Shown piece by piece: positions 12,041 through 23,241 of a DNA stretch of 64,000 nt (its first letter is position 1; every line of letters begins with the position of its first letter). The DNA is taken from NCBI GenBank assembly GCA_003008705.1, contig PDUO01000028.1:317214-381213 (forward strand), written 5' to 3'. The position numbers and the translations under genes are program-made. The notes below the pieces were generated by a model. The model was given only the letters and a program-made list of their open reading frames with translations, was not told the DNA's origin and did no database searches. The stretch comes from Pezicula radicicola. Lineage: Eukaryota > Ascomycota > Leotiomycetes > Helotiales > Dermateaceae.

Positions 12041-13011
12041 GATAGTTGCGCAGTTTGGGCGAAAGTACGAATATGATACAGCAACATGAAGGGAGCGTCG
12101 ATTATGTGCTTCATATTACGCTTTATATGCAACCTTTATCCGTAGGCCCAGATATTAATCGCCGATCTTGTAATCAGAAGATCTTAAGCTTCAATTGCAG
12201 GACAAAACCCAGAGATAAGCGGTTGTCGAAAAATGTTGAGCGGCCCGCGCACCGCGGCTAAGGCTACACTGTACTCCAATGATGTCCGACTAAATCCAAT
12301 ACTTATCCTCTAAGTGGGACCAAAATTACAACCTCATTGTTCGTAACCAATTGGAGCCCAGTTTTAAATTGAAATAATTGTAATCATCTCAAAAGCTGGG
12401 GAACCCATTACAGGTGCTTCTAGTAAGCGACTAAATGTGTCAAACGACGGGGCGCCACTAAAGATCTTCAAGCTGCTAACGAGACAATTGCCTTATAAGT
12501 CGCTCATAGCTAAATTTAAAACAATCAACACTATGGAAATGACTGTATATGTACTCCCAGGTAGGCAAACCCCATAGGTTTAGCATGTGCCTACCCCTAT
12601 TTCTGCCCCTATTTTCGCCTAACACATCTCGCTAATTGCTCGCATTATAACCATTACCTTCAAGGGCTTAGAGGTGACTACATCGTTAATAGACACATAG
12701 TGTTCGTAACTTTACCAAAGGAAGTAATACTGGCTTTAAAATTGATGCAAACGCTTGCCACATCATGCTAAGAATTAATATAGGATACCGATAAACACTA
12801 GCCTTGGTAGACCTTGCTGCGGCGATATGCCGATCACCCACTCTTGGTAGCCACTCCGCTTATCTTCTTATCTTTGTTATCTTCACTGCGACTTTATGCA
12901 TTTGTCTATCATTGGAATCGCATGATTTAGTTATAAGATGACCAGCATTCAGCCATCCGCCCTCACGCTCTTGTGTGGACTCCCCCCTCGGCGCCGATAG
13001 TGGTTTCCGTC
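12041..13011. promoter_or_regulatory. divergent promoter between MFS transporter and Zn2Cys6 regulator
   Basis: This 971-bp gene-free interval separates two head-to-head genes. It contains three inverted CGG/CCG pairs of the kind Zn2Cys6 proteins bind: CGG-N8-CCG at 12241-12254 (overlapping CCGCGG at 12252-12257), CGG-N7-CCG at 12820-12832, and CGG-N2-CCG at 12989-12996, close to the regulator's start. Binding is inferred; such pairs also arise by chance. Confidence 0.4.
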
Positions 13012-15393
13012 ATGCCGCGACCTAAGGTACATCCTTCGAATCGGCAACGTGCCGAGGAAGCATGCGATCTCTGTAAAGCATCAAAAAAGAAGTGCAGTGC
13101 TACTTTCCCATGTTCCCATTGCGTCCGACGTGGACGTGCCGATTCCTGTACGGTTTCAAAACGAAGTTATAAGTTGCCAAACTCCCGGAGCCTTGCGGGA
13201 AGTTCCCGCCCTCCACAGGCCAACAATGCTGTCGACTTCCACCCGCCTCCACTTGGGGATGCGGATATGATACTAAGTGGACAGGCTGTCTCCATAGGGG
13301 CGCCCGTCGCAAGTGTTACTTCACATAATGCGGAGTCAATGGCGAGGACAGCAGCACCAACCGAGTCTCCAGAAGCTCCACAATGTATCAATTCAAGGAT
13401 GCTCCACAAAGAGCAAGGAGAAAGCGGTGCGTTGTCTCTCCAAAGCAAAATTCGTATATTTTGATATCCTTGCTAATGTACTTTTAGTCTATGTTGGCGG
13501 TGCAGCATCATTATCATTCCTACAACTCCTCCGGGATACAGTGACCCAGTACATCGGCCCCTCTCGGTTTTCTCAAAATACCAAGAGTGATGGCATGTTA
13601 GAGGATGCTTCTCCTCGACCCAATATTCCATCTTTTTCTGAAAACAGTTTGGATCTAGACCAAAAGCTAGCACTTTCTCGTGTTTATCACATGGTAGTAG
13701 GTCTGACTTTCTTAGTCCCCGGAACAAAGTCACTATATTCAAAGACTGCTCTCACAGAGCTGAATATGTGTTAGACAAACGGTATTATTGATGTGGTCTC
13801 TACTTCGGAAACAGAGAAACTACTGGAGGATGCAGTCACACCGGTGAACAATATCAGTGGTTTGAAATTAGCTCTGGCTGATCTCATCGTTGCGATCGGC
13901 GCTCAGTGCAGCAAGATCGAACCATCTACTCTGCAGGCCGAAGGCTTTTTCTTTGCCCGTGCTCAGCGACTAGCTTTTGCCGGTATGCTGGAAGACACAA
14001 GCCTAGACCTGGTTCGTGTTTTTCTCCTAATGTCATATTATATGTTGGGAGCAACAAGTGGCAGAAACGCAGCGTTCTTGTATTTAGGTGTGGCCACTCA
14101 AGCTGCAGTAGCTCTAGGTCTCCACAGTAAATACTCCTATGCTTTCATAGTCCCGGATCAACATCAAAAACGGTATGTGCTCTCAATACGAAGATCCTTA
14201 CTCTTTTGCTGCTAACAAGGCGGCCATACAGATTACGGACATGGATGAGTGTTTGTGTTCTGGATCTTTTAATAGGATCGATTCTAGGGCGTCCATCTGC
14301 AACATCTAAATTGCGATCAGAGCTTGGGCATGATTTCCTCAACATAATACAACAGAGTGAACCAATGGAAACATGGTTATTGACTTCGTATCGAATTACG
14401 GACATCGTAGACGAGGTTGCCAATAAGGTGTACAGTGAGAAAGTGGTGTCCGCCGATGCCGCAGGTCACCTCCTTCGACGGCTGAAGCAATGGACTGAAG
14501 AACTACCAGATACTCTACGAATGCCGTCACTTGTTACTTCTGTCCACGCACAGAAGCCTACGTTAGGGAGTCTTAATGTGGCTTGCCTGTATTATTTCAC
14601 AGTCACGCTAGTAACACGACCCTTTTTGATCTCAACTCTCAGAGCTCGCCTTGCAAATATCCGTCAGGCTCTTTCAGGTGCATCCACGACATCGTTTCAT
14701 GGGGACAATGGTGTGCATGACGATTTGGCTTCTACGTGTGTGGACTCGGCCGTATATCTAGTTCAAACATGCCTGGATGTATATAAAGCAGAAATGCTCC
14801 TTGGGAATATGTGTATGATAAAGTAAGTTACTTCGATGTCATCCCGTATCTATGTTGCTAGCGTTGACGTTTGGCGCTTCAGAGCATACATATTCGCTGC
14901 GTCACTTATTTTGGGTTTCGCGATGTTCGCCCAGACAGAAATAGATTTTGAAATCGAAGCCGCTTTTGCAGGAGCACGGGAAGTCCTTCAAATGTTTTCA
15001 CTACAATCGACCCAAGCTGCGTATTACACCAAGATTCTATCGCTTTTATGGGATGCCATCACCGAACAGCGGCAAAAGCTGACTTCCCAGAAAAACCGGC
15101 GAAACAATTGTTATATGGGCCGCATATTTAGCTTAGAACTCCAGAAACATTCTACGGAACCCAGGCCAGAAAGTGATTCAAGCACAGATCCACGATTCTC
15201 GATGCCCATAGAAACATCTGGGCTTTTGGATGGTTCAACACAGAACGATCTGAGTATGCCCCTCCAAGTGCCGCAAGACCTAGACGGAGGGCTGTTCCTT
15301 GGGTGGGATGGTCTTTATTCACCACTTTGGGATAGTTTTCCAATTATGACAGAGCCTTTCACTGTACCAAGCAACGGAAATGCCGTTGGTTGA
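13012..15393 (+). CDS. Zn2Cys6 fungal-specific transcription factor
   Basis: Five exons, 13012-13426, 13488-13696, 13775-14172, 14232-14822, 14883-15393, give 707 residues. The Zn2Cys6 cluster is near residues 19-46: CDLCKASKKKC, then CSHCVRRGRADSC, six cysteines with the basic KKKC patch for DNA contact. The middle has the fungal_trans regulatory domain: VYVGGAASLSFLQLLR and QYIGPSRF, a helical block with MLGATSGRNAAFLYLGVATQ, and RTWMSVCVLDLLIGSILGRP. I chose ATG 13012 because the frame upstream (from 12973) has only GTG. Intron 2 (13697-13774; donor at 13694 also possible) removes an in-frame TAG, and intron 3 could also end at the AG after AACA, but the branch site favours 14231. It sits between a transporter and two oxidative enzymes, the usual place for a pathway-specific regulator. 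Confidence 0.92.
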
Positions 15394-16287
15394 GAAGAAG
15401 CATTTGTTACCTGCAGTATTGTGTACTGTACAATGCTCTATTATGTTTACATGTTAACGCACTCCCACGACTTCAGCAACTATTACAATACAACTGATGG
15501 CTTCCGTTACAGGGAAGGTATGACTATTCACGATGTTTCAAAAAAATTTCCCCAGCAGCTGTCATAAATATTAGCGTTTGCAGATGAGAATAAGTTGCTA
15601 TAAATTTCTAGTCAATGAACTAGACCCCTTGGCAAAAGATATAGATGTTGAAGAGCCAAAACTTACCACAACTATCTTTTGTATCGGAAGGAGAGACGAG
15701 TATAATAAGCATATTATCTCTTTACCGTACATCAATTTCGTGCGAAGACATACATAGTTTACTTACACTAAAGCTATCTCACCACATCTTATATTTCACG
15801 CATTAGGCCTTGCATCTCCATGAAGTCAAAGAGCTCGTATTGTACAACCCCCACCTTCTAGTTCACGAGATTGGAGATCCAGTCGCAGTGAAGGAAGGAT
15901 AAATGCACATGTCAATCAACTAAAGTGATTTTGGAATAAAGCGATCAGCATACCGCTGTACAATAACAGGCTTGTTAATAGGTTGATTGGCACGCTTTCC
16001 GACGCCGAACTCGGTGCATCATCCGCAGACAATCAAGGAAGACGACCAACAACCAAGGCGATAAGAATGATCGGGTCACGCACGCTTCAGAAGGTAGAGT
16101 CTATATTCCCAGTATGAGTAGGCTCCAAGGATAAATTGTTCACTCCGTTCTTCGTATTCCTGCGAGTTTTACCTGTACGATTACAGCAAGATCCACAAGC
16201 CAAACAGCACAGCCTTATACGCTCCCATTATCTGCTTAAAACCCTTTATAGATATTCACCCAGTTATTAACAGTTACTGTCGAAAGT
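15394..16287. other. intergenic region
   Basis: About 890 bp, AT-rich, with no coding signal. The last part, before the oxygenase start, includes a TTTATAGATA word near 16243 that could serve as a TATA-like element. Confidence 0.4.
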
Positions 16288-17848
16288 ATGGCTGACCGAT
16301 TTATTCCAACCATTTCTCTCAAAGGTATCTCGAAATACCCAATCCTTCCGGATATAACAACGCTGAATACGATGCACAGACTATGAGACTCGCAAAGAAG
16401 ATATCACTAAACAGCTTGTTGATGCAGCTGAGACGGCTGGCTTCTTAACACTGGTTGGCCACGGGATTACAATCGATGAAATCGAAGCCCAGTTTGCTCT
16501 CTCCAAAGCCTTTTTTGATCTTCCGACAAAGGTCAAGGCCAAGACACCTCACAGTGTGGAAACCAATAATGGCTATGAGTGCAGAGTAAGAATTCATTTG
16601 TATCGATAGGAGTCCCAGTATTGATAGCTTCGGTTCACTAGTCTCAAATCCGCCCAAGCACTGGTACCCCTGACGAAAAGGAGTCTCTTTGGATCCAACG
16701 CGGCTCCCAATGGCCTAGTGACGAAGATGTTCCCAACTTTCGTAGCACTACGGATAACTTTTTGGCTAAGTGCGCGGTCATCTCAGATCAAGTTCGTATG
16801 TGAATTCGCCTCTCATTTACTCACGTTGCACTCTTTGATGTATTCAAATGGCGGGAAAGATCTCAGTGCCGGCACACTGAAGGATATAAGAGTTGGATAT
16901 AAGACCACTTCCGTTTAACATTGAGTAGTTCACAAATGGGGAAGTGAAATGGCGCTTTATTTAATTCTATTCATAAGAAATTTGAACAGCTAATATGTAT
17001 GGAATTCTAGTATCCTGCTTTGCTATTGCCCTTGGTTTCGATGAGGACTACTTCAAAAAAGCCATGGATGTGAATGAGCCGGACTGCCTAACACAACTCC
17101 GCTTTCTTCATTATCCAGCCTCAGAAAATGCGACAGGAACTTGGAGAGCAGGGACCCATACCGATATTGGTTGCCTCACGCTTTTATTTCAACGGGATGG
17201 TGAAGATGGCCTTGAAGTTTGCCCAGGTTCGTCTATTTTTTGACTCCAAATTTGTATATGTGTGTATATACATTATTCAATTTGCCTAACTTGGCATTCA
17301 ATCACACAGGTAGAGAAAGTCACACTAGCTTTGCAGTTGGAGATACTTTCACACCTATCCCAGCCGAAACAGGTCCTATTGTCGTCAACATTGGTGACAT
17401 GCTGAGTAAGTTACAGCCCCAGGAACTGTTTTACTTTATAGCTAGTAGCATCGACTAATACGAACATAGTGGCTTGGTCTGATGACCGTCTCAAAGCCAA
17501 CTTCCATCGAGTTAGAGCCAAGGAGATTGGCAAGTCACCCGACCGCTACTCAATCGCCTATTTCAACACCGGCAGAAAAGATTATGTTCTTCAAGGGCCA
17601 AAAAAGAAATAGTAGGTCAAACGAATATGTCATAGTAAATGATGCGACTAATGTATTTCATTATAGTCCTCCAATCACTGTCGGCGATTACTTCTACCAG
17701 ACTGTTCAACGACAATTCGGGTAAGCAAGCAACCCCCCTTTCTTTCTTTTGCAGCATCGGTCGGCTAAAATGAAATAGAGCTTTGGCAGCATACAAAGAA
17801 AAACAGGAAGTACAAGAGAAAGGGGCCTTGGTATCTGCAACTGCATAG
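16288..17848 (+). CDS. 2-oxoglutarate/Fe(II)-dependent oxygenase (isopenicillin N synthase-like)
   Basis: Eight exons, 16288-16324, 16380-16585, 16642-16795, 17011-17226, 17310-17405, 17470-17611, 17667-17720, 17779-17848, give 324 residues, a normal length for the family. The N-terminal DIOX_N domain reads VDAAETAGFLTLVGHGI and FFDLPTKVKAK. The jelly-roll core has AGTHTDIGCLTLLFQ with the HxD iron ligands (about residues 182/184), KANFHRVR with the distal His (about 247), and DRYSIAYF with the RxS pair that binds 2-oxoglutarate. The iron and co-substrate residues are all present, so it should be active: hydroxylation, desaturation or ring closure of a small molecule. The third intron (16796-17010) is 215 nt, the others 55-83 nt. 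It follows the Zn2Cys6 regulator and precedes the FMN dehydrogenase on the same strand. Confidence 0.92.
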
Positions 17849-18529
17849 TTCGGTGGACTAGGCTAGGCTAAACCGAAGTCCATCATTGAAGTCGTCTTGT
17901 CATCTAATTCGCAAATGTCTACTATAACTAATGGTTCACTATCATTAATCAAATCATACTCTAATTCATCTGTCACTTCTTCTATTCATATGCTACACAA
18001 ATTCCAAAGTCTGCTTTGGGACTTAAGACTGCCATTAACTGTTTTAGTTCTCGATAGAAGGATCCTCTAGAAAGGGAATTATTTGGGCGATAAAACTAAA
18101 CTAAACTAAACATAGAAATTACGTAGAAATTTTGCATAATACTGTGATGTACGATATAGCCCCTCGGATAGAGAATTCGTGTAATGAGGTAGCTGTCTAC
18201 AACGAAAAGGAAAAGTTCCAGATAGATCTTCAACTGCACGGTGATACCCCTTGAGAAGTTGGCGCACGAGTCCCAGTTTTTCTTTTTGATACAGAAGGTG
18301 CCTGATTGGGGAATTGGTTCCAGGGTGCCGTTTCCGACACCAAGGTGCCATATCCGCTGTGTCCATCCGCACCTTATCGCTCTCGGCCAACGTTAGCGGG
18401 CTCGCTACTTCGTGACCCTGATATCATAAATGCAATTTTCGCTATCGACAAAGAAGGTATCTACATATGCCCATGCTCGTATTTCGTATGGCACTTTGAG
18501 GTCTGATCTTGGTGATCCGTCGAGGAAGC
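17849..18529. other. intergenic region
   Basis: About 680 bp between two same-strand enzymes, with no gene supported. It probably carries the terminator of the oxygenase and the promoter of the dehydrogenase; an undetected upstream 5' exon of the latter is possible. Confidence 0.4.
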
Positions 18530-20201
18530 ATGGTGACCAGGTAAGGAAGCATTCCCACGCAAAGCCCTCGTCTTAATCTCTTGCTAAGAATTCAAAATCG
18601 CTCAGAGAATCAGTTGCGCAGCACTCTGATAGAGCCAATTGCTGGGTTATTATAAAAGAAAACGCCTACAATCTCACAAACTTCCTGGACTCTCATCCCG
18701 GTGGATCACGCGTCATTTTGAAGTACGCTGGAAAGGACGCTACGGAACCCTTTGAGATTTACCATCCAAGCGACACCATTGAGAAGCATCTCAAGCCAGA
18801 GTAAGTGCCATCTTCCTGAAATATGAAATGTTGCTTACAGTATGTCCACCATAGGTTAAACATGGGAGCTGTTTCGGGACCCTCACTTCCCAGGAAAGAG
18901 AGTCCCATTGAGCAGACACACTTGACTTCGAACGATAAAGTCATTCATCCCAAGCAGAAGAAAATAAATCTAGGCTCTATTATCAACATTCATGACTTTG
19001 AATCAGCTGCCGTGCAGCGGATGGACCCAAAACACTTTGCTTGTAAGTTTGATGACTGGCATGCTCGAGATTGTATGTCTAATACCATCAAAGTCTTCAA
19101 AGCCGGTGCAGATGATGAACACACTAGCCAATGGAACCAAAAGAGTTGGCAGTTAATTCGCTTTCGTCCACGTATTTTACGCCCAATACAAAAGGTAAAC
19201 CTTTCAACTAAAATTCTAGGCACCAAGTTCGCGGCTCCTTTCTTTATTAGTCCGGCTGGCGGAGGAAAGCTTGCCCACCGTACTGGAGAGGTGCTTATGA
19301 CAAAAGCTGCTGCGAAGTATGATATTCTGCATTGGATATGTAACAACGCAGGATGTACACAACAAGAAATGACCGATGCGAGAGCACCGAATCAGACGAC
19401 TTTCTGGCAAATTTATGCCATAAGTGATCTCGCTATTACCGAGCGAGAGATTCAAAATGCTGTTAAAAATGGGTACAAAGGATTTGCTTTGACTGTGGAT
19501 GCTATTAGAGTCGGAAAACGTGAACGGGATTTGAGAATCGGAATGGATGACTTGAACGTAAGCATCCCTGTAACATATAAGTCTTTTCCAAATTACTAAC
19601 ACATGTACAGGAACCCGATGAATTGGAAGAAAACGACAGTTTTGCAGGAGGGATTTCCAATACTCGCCCGTTAGTTCTCCTGCAAGTACACTTGTATACC
19701 ATTGCTAACAAGTCTTTCAGCGCCGTATGGCCAAATTTTGACTGGATCTCGGCCATCCAATGGTTGAAAGGCCTTACAGAATTGCCAATTGCCATTAAAG
19801 GGATTCAGTCCTGGGAAGACGCTCAACTTTGCATGCATTATGGTGTGCACCCTTGGCTCTCTAATCACGGTGGCCGCCAGCTTGAGGGTGCACCGTCAGC
19901 TGTCGAGACGCTACTGGAGATCCGTCAACATTGCCCAGAGGTCTTCAATAAGTGCGAAGTCGTCGTCGACGGCGGCGTTACTCGAGGAACTGATATTGTC
20001 AAGGCGCTTGCGCTTGGCGCGAGAGGAGTTGGTCTTGGTAGAGGCTTTCTTTATTCTTTGGTCTTTGGTGAAGCTGGAGTAAGCAAGGCCATTAGGATAC
20101 TCAAGCACGAGGTTGAAACAGCTATGGTGCTTTTGGGTGTTGAGTCTATTGAACAACTGAATCCTTCTTACGTGACGGTAGGGTTACGATCTAACCTTTA
20201 A
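18530..20201 (+). CDS. cytochrome b5-FMN 2-hydroxyacid dehydrogenase (flavocytochrome b2-like)
   Basis: Five exons, 18530-18540, 18606-18800, 18855-19557, 19611-19669, 19721-20201, give 482 residues. The N-terminal cytochrome b5 domain shows NFLDSHPGGSRVILKYAGKD and FEIYHPSDT, with both heme-ligand histidines. The FMN barrel has PFFISPAGGGKLAHRTGE, TVDAIRVGKRERD, AIKGIQS (Lys), and LSNHGGRQLEG with the catalytic His and Arg, then VVDGGVTRGTDIVKALALGA. Known relatives oxidise L-lactate and pass electrons via heme to cytochrome c; the true substrate here may be another 2-hydroxy acid. No clear mitochondrial presequence is present, as in cytosolic fungal paralogues. The first exon is only 11 nt (ATGGTGACCAG) and is the least certain part. 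The last intron (19670-19720) is 51 nt without a stop, so its retention would add 17 residues. Confidence 0.9.
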
Positions 20202-20662
20202 AGCCAGCGTACCTCTCGATTCTTGGTTTGAACCAGATTTTTATGTACTATTTATTTTGTCCCATTATAGAAGGGGCCGAAGGAATTAGGTCTTCTAAAC
20301 TCAAGCTCAAAGTAAACTGGCAAGATGTCAATTCCACGGTGATACTCCTGCCTTTAATAAATCAATTAATGTTTTAATTTCTTATGGACTTCGATTTCCG
20401 CTTTCCACCTTCCATTCCCCCCTTTCTTCACTAACTTAGCAGCACCCCTTATTTTGAGGTGAAAATGTCACTTAAACGAGATACTGACTAACATTTCAAT
20501 CTCTACAACTTCATCAGTCTTCATCGAAGTACACGTGAGCAAAATACGAGATCTGCCAAGCTTTAAATTTATCTTTCTTAATACTCTTTTAATATCTAGT
20601 AGGCTTAAGTAAGCAGAACTAGGTTTAAAGCTTTAGATACACTATTTTTTCCTGCCTAAGTA
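20202..20662. other. convergent 3' intergenic region
   Basis: About 460 AT-rich bases between convergent genes. Nothing beyond likely 3' UTRs and polyadenylation signals is seen. Confidence 0.4.
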
Positions 20663-23241
20663 TCAAATCGTCAACGATCCTACCAGCGGTAGATCTCTTG
20701 AACTAGCGCCAACCCAGATACCATATTCTGCCCGTTGCAATACCCAAGTTTGCTCCACCACATTCCATTCACTTAGATCTCTTCGAGTGAGATTGAATTC
20801 GACCGTGGCATCACTTCCAGCTGCTATCAAAACCTTGCTAAAACCTCTTAATTGCCTGATCGGACCATTTGGAATTCCGACATATAGTTGTGCAATTTCT
20901 GCAGCCTCTACACTTCCTGTATTTCTGACTGTTGCAGAGACCTGTACGACAATGTCCCAGAGTGATGATTCCCCTCCTGCAACAACACCCCTCTCTGGAG
21001 GCAAATAAGTGATTTCGGCGCTGGGTAGGAGAGAAATACTTAGATCCGCATAACTAAAAGTAGAGTAGGTGAGACCAAAGCCAAATTCGTAGCGCGGAGT
21101 AATGTTCCTAGCATCGAAGTCTCGATAATCAATATAGACACCTTCTGTAAAGTTATCTTGTGGAAATAAGCTATATTGGCCTTCTGGCAATGCAGGATTG
21201 AGCAAGTTGGGGCTGATGTCTGACTCGTTTTTTGCAACTGTATATGGCAATTTTCCAGACGGTGATACATCGCCGTAGAGAATTTGAACAATCGCACGTC
21301 CACTGTCTTGACCCGGAAGATGAGCAAATATAACTGCGGTAACATTTGGATGGTCAATCCATTGGTCGACAAGGCGGAGTCCTGCATTATGAATTATAAC
21401 AACTGTATTGCTGCAATTCTGAGCAACATTTAGAACAAGACCATCTGAAAAGTCGTCATGTAGTCCAGGTCGGTCGTTTTCTTCTGCTGCATAGGCATTG
21501 ATAAAAACAAGGCAAGCATCAGAACTTGTATCGACAGCAGGGTTGCCATTGACAAAATCCCAGAAAAGAGCCGATTCGTCTTGATACGCCCGCTCTTGGA
21601 GTGCATCAAATGGAGCGGAAATATACGCTGGTGAAATTCCACCGCTCCCACCACCACTGATCAATGTGCCATTGGCACCAATTTGGCTAAGTACGTCACG
21701 GCTTGCCAGAGTTGTACCGTATGCTGGTCTACCAAGATATGCTGTGTCTCCAACGGACCACGATACTCTTGTTCCAGCAACAAGTGGGACGTCCATCAAT
21801 GGAGGCGTTTGGGCATCATAACCAAATACCGACAGGAGTTTTGGATTCTTCAAAGGTAGGGCGTTGTTCACGTTTTTAACAAGAACGTGACCTTCAATTG
21901 CTCCATTAAGCGAAACAACTTTCGAGGCTGGTTTTCGAGCGTATCTTGGAACGTGTGAAGTAGTCAAGTCACGACGCATGCCGATTGACGGAAAATCTTG
22001 CTGCGAAGTCATGAGTCTTCGTCGAATCCAAAAATGTAGTGATCGGATTTCAACTTACATCTTGTCCCATCTGATACCAAGCAGCTACAATTCTTGTCGC
22101 CATATCATTCAACCTACTTTCAGGCAGACTTCCATTCTGAATTGCGATAGTCAAATTTCCACCAGATGTTCCCCAGTACGAATAAGAATAAGGCATAGCC
22201 ATGTCTAAGCCAGCTTCAGCACTAGACAATCCCGTAAGTTGCCCTGACCAATCACTAACAATAAAACCCTCAAACCCTAGTTCGGTCTTGACTAAGCCAT
22301 TCTGAGCTTTGCTATTCTGGCAAGAATAAGAGTTGTTGATGCGTTGATAACCACATAGAATGGCTCCAGCTCCAGAGTGTAGTGCATCTTGGAATGGCCA
22401 GAGGTATAATTCGTGCATCGTCTTGTCATCAATATTAGAAGAGACAGCAGAAATATTAGTATTTGGTGTTGGCTTTCGGTTCGTTTCTTGCTCGTTTCCA
22501 ATTAAGTGTTTCACAGAAGTAATGACACCTGCTTCTTGAGTACCACGGACCGTTTCTGCAGTGAGTTGACCACTTAAGAAAGCTGGTCATGAACATCAGC
22601 CCTTTTCTGCCATTCTGAGGGTACATGCAGAACTTACGATCGTTACTAAAGCCTTCCCAGTTTCTACCCCCTACGGCAAGTTTACCTAAAGGGCCAACCA
22701 TAGGCCCTAGAATAACATTGACACCTTTCGTTTTAAATTCGCCACCCATTAAGGATGCCCTATCATAGGTCAAATTTCGGTTCCATGAGGCTCCAACGTG
22801 AATTCCACTAGGCCAGCCAGTAACGAAGTCAGCCTGACGCAAGCCGTTGCCACCATCCCCAAAACATAAGCCTGTCCAATTGAGCCGTGGGACAGAACCA
22901 GTAATTCCTACGCAGCCTGAAGTAGTTGCGTATCCAACAGTAATGTTTGCCTGTTCCTCAAGCGTCATTTGTGAAACTAATGCAGCAGCTTTTGTATACG
23001 CTGCTGTCCAGTCTCCTCTACCTGGTATGGAGGCTGCAGTTTCAATCATCAGCAACAGATTCATCAAAATAAAGTTATATCATTGGATTCTGAGTAACGT
23101 ACGTGATGGGTATATAGGTGGTGATTGACCAAAAAAGTAACTGTCTTCGGTAATATTCGCCGGAGCTCTGTATTCAAGGGCTGCTCCTGTAGCAAGAGAT
23201 ATTAGCCCGACTAAGGCAGAAATAAACTTGAGAGACACCAT
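20663..23241 (-). CDS. secreted GH3 beta-glucosidase
   Basis: Four exons on the minus strand, 23241-23103, 23033-22638, 22582-22059, 22000-20663, give 798 residues. A signal peptide ([20 protein letters not shown]) leads into the GH3 N-domain: [52 protein letters not shown], and [13 protein letters not shown], whose SDW Asp (about residue 288) is the expected nucleophile. The C-domain has [18 protein letters not shown] and the fibronectin-III-like end has [20 protein letters not shown]. It should release glucose from the non-reducing end of beta-glucans or aryl/metabolite glucosides outside the cell. It is convergent with the FMN dehydrogenase. A role in freeing an aglycone for the neighbouring transporter and oxidases is conceivable but only inferred from position. 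Confidence 0.93.

Noticed and set aside
13772..13774. In-frame TAG in the Zn2Cys6 regulator, first read as a nonsense mutation
   Set aside because: A GT-AG intron ending exactly at this TAG joins YHM(V) to TNGIIDVV in phase, matching the family, so the gene is intact.
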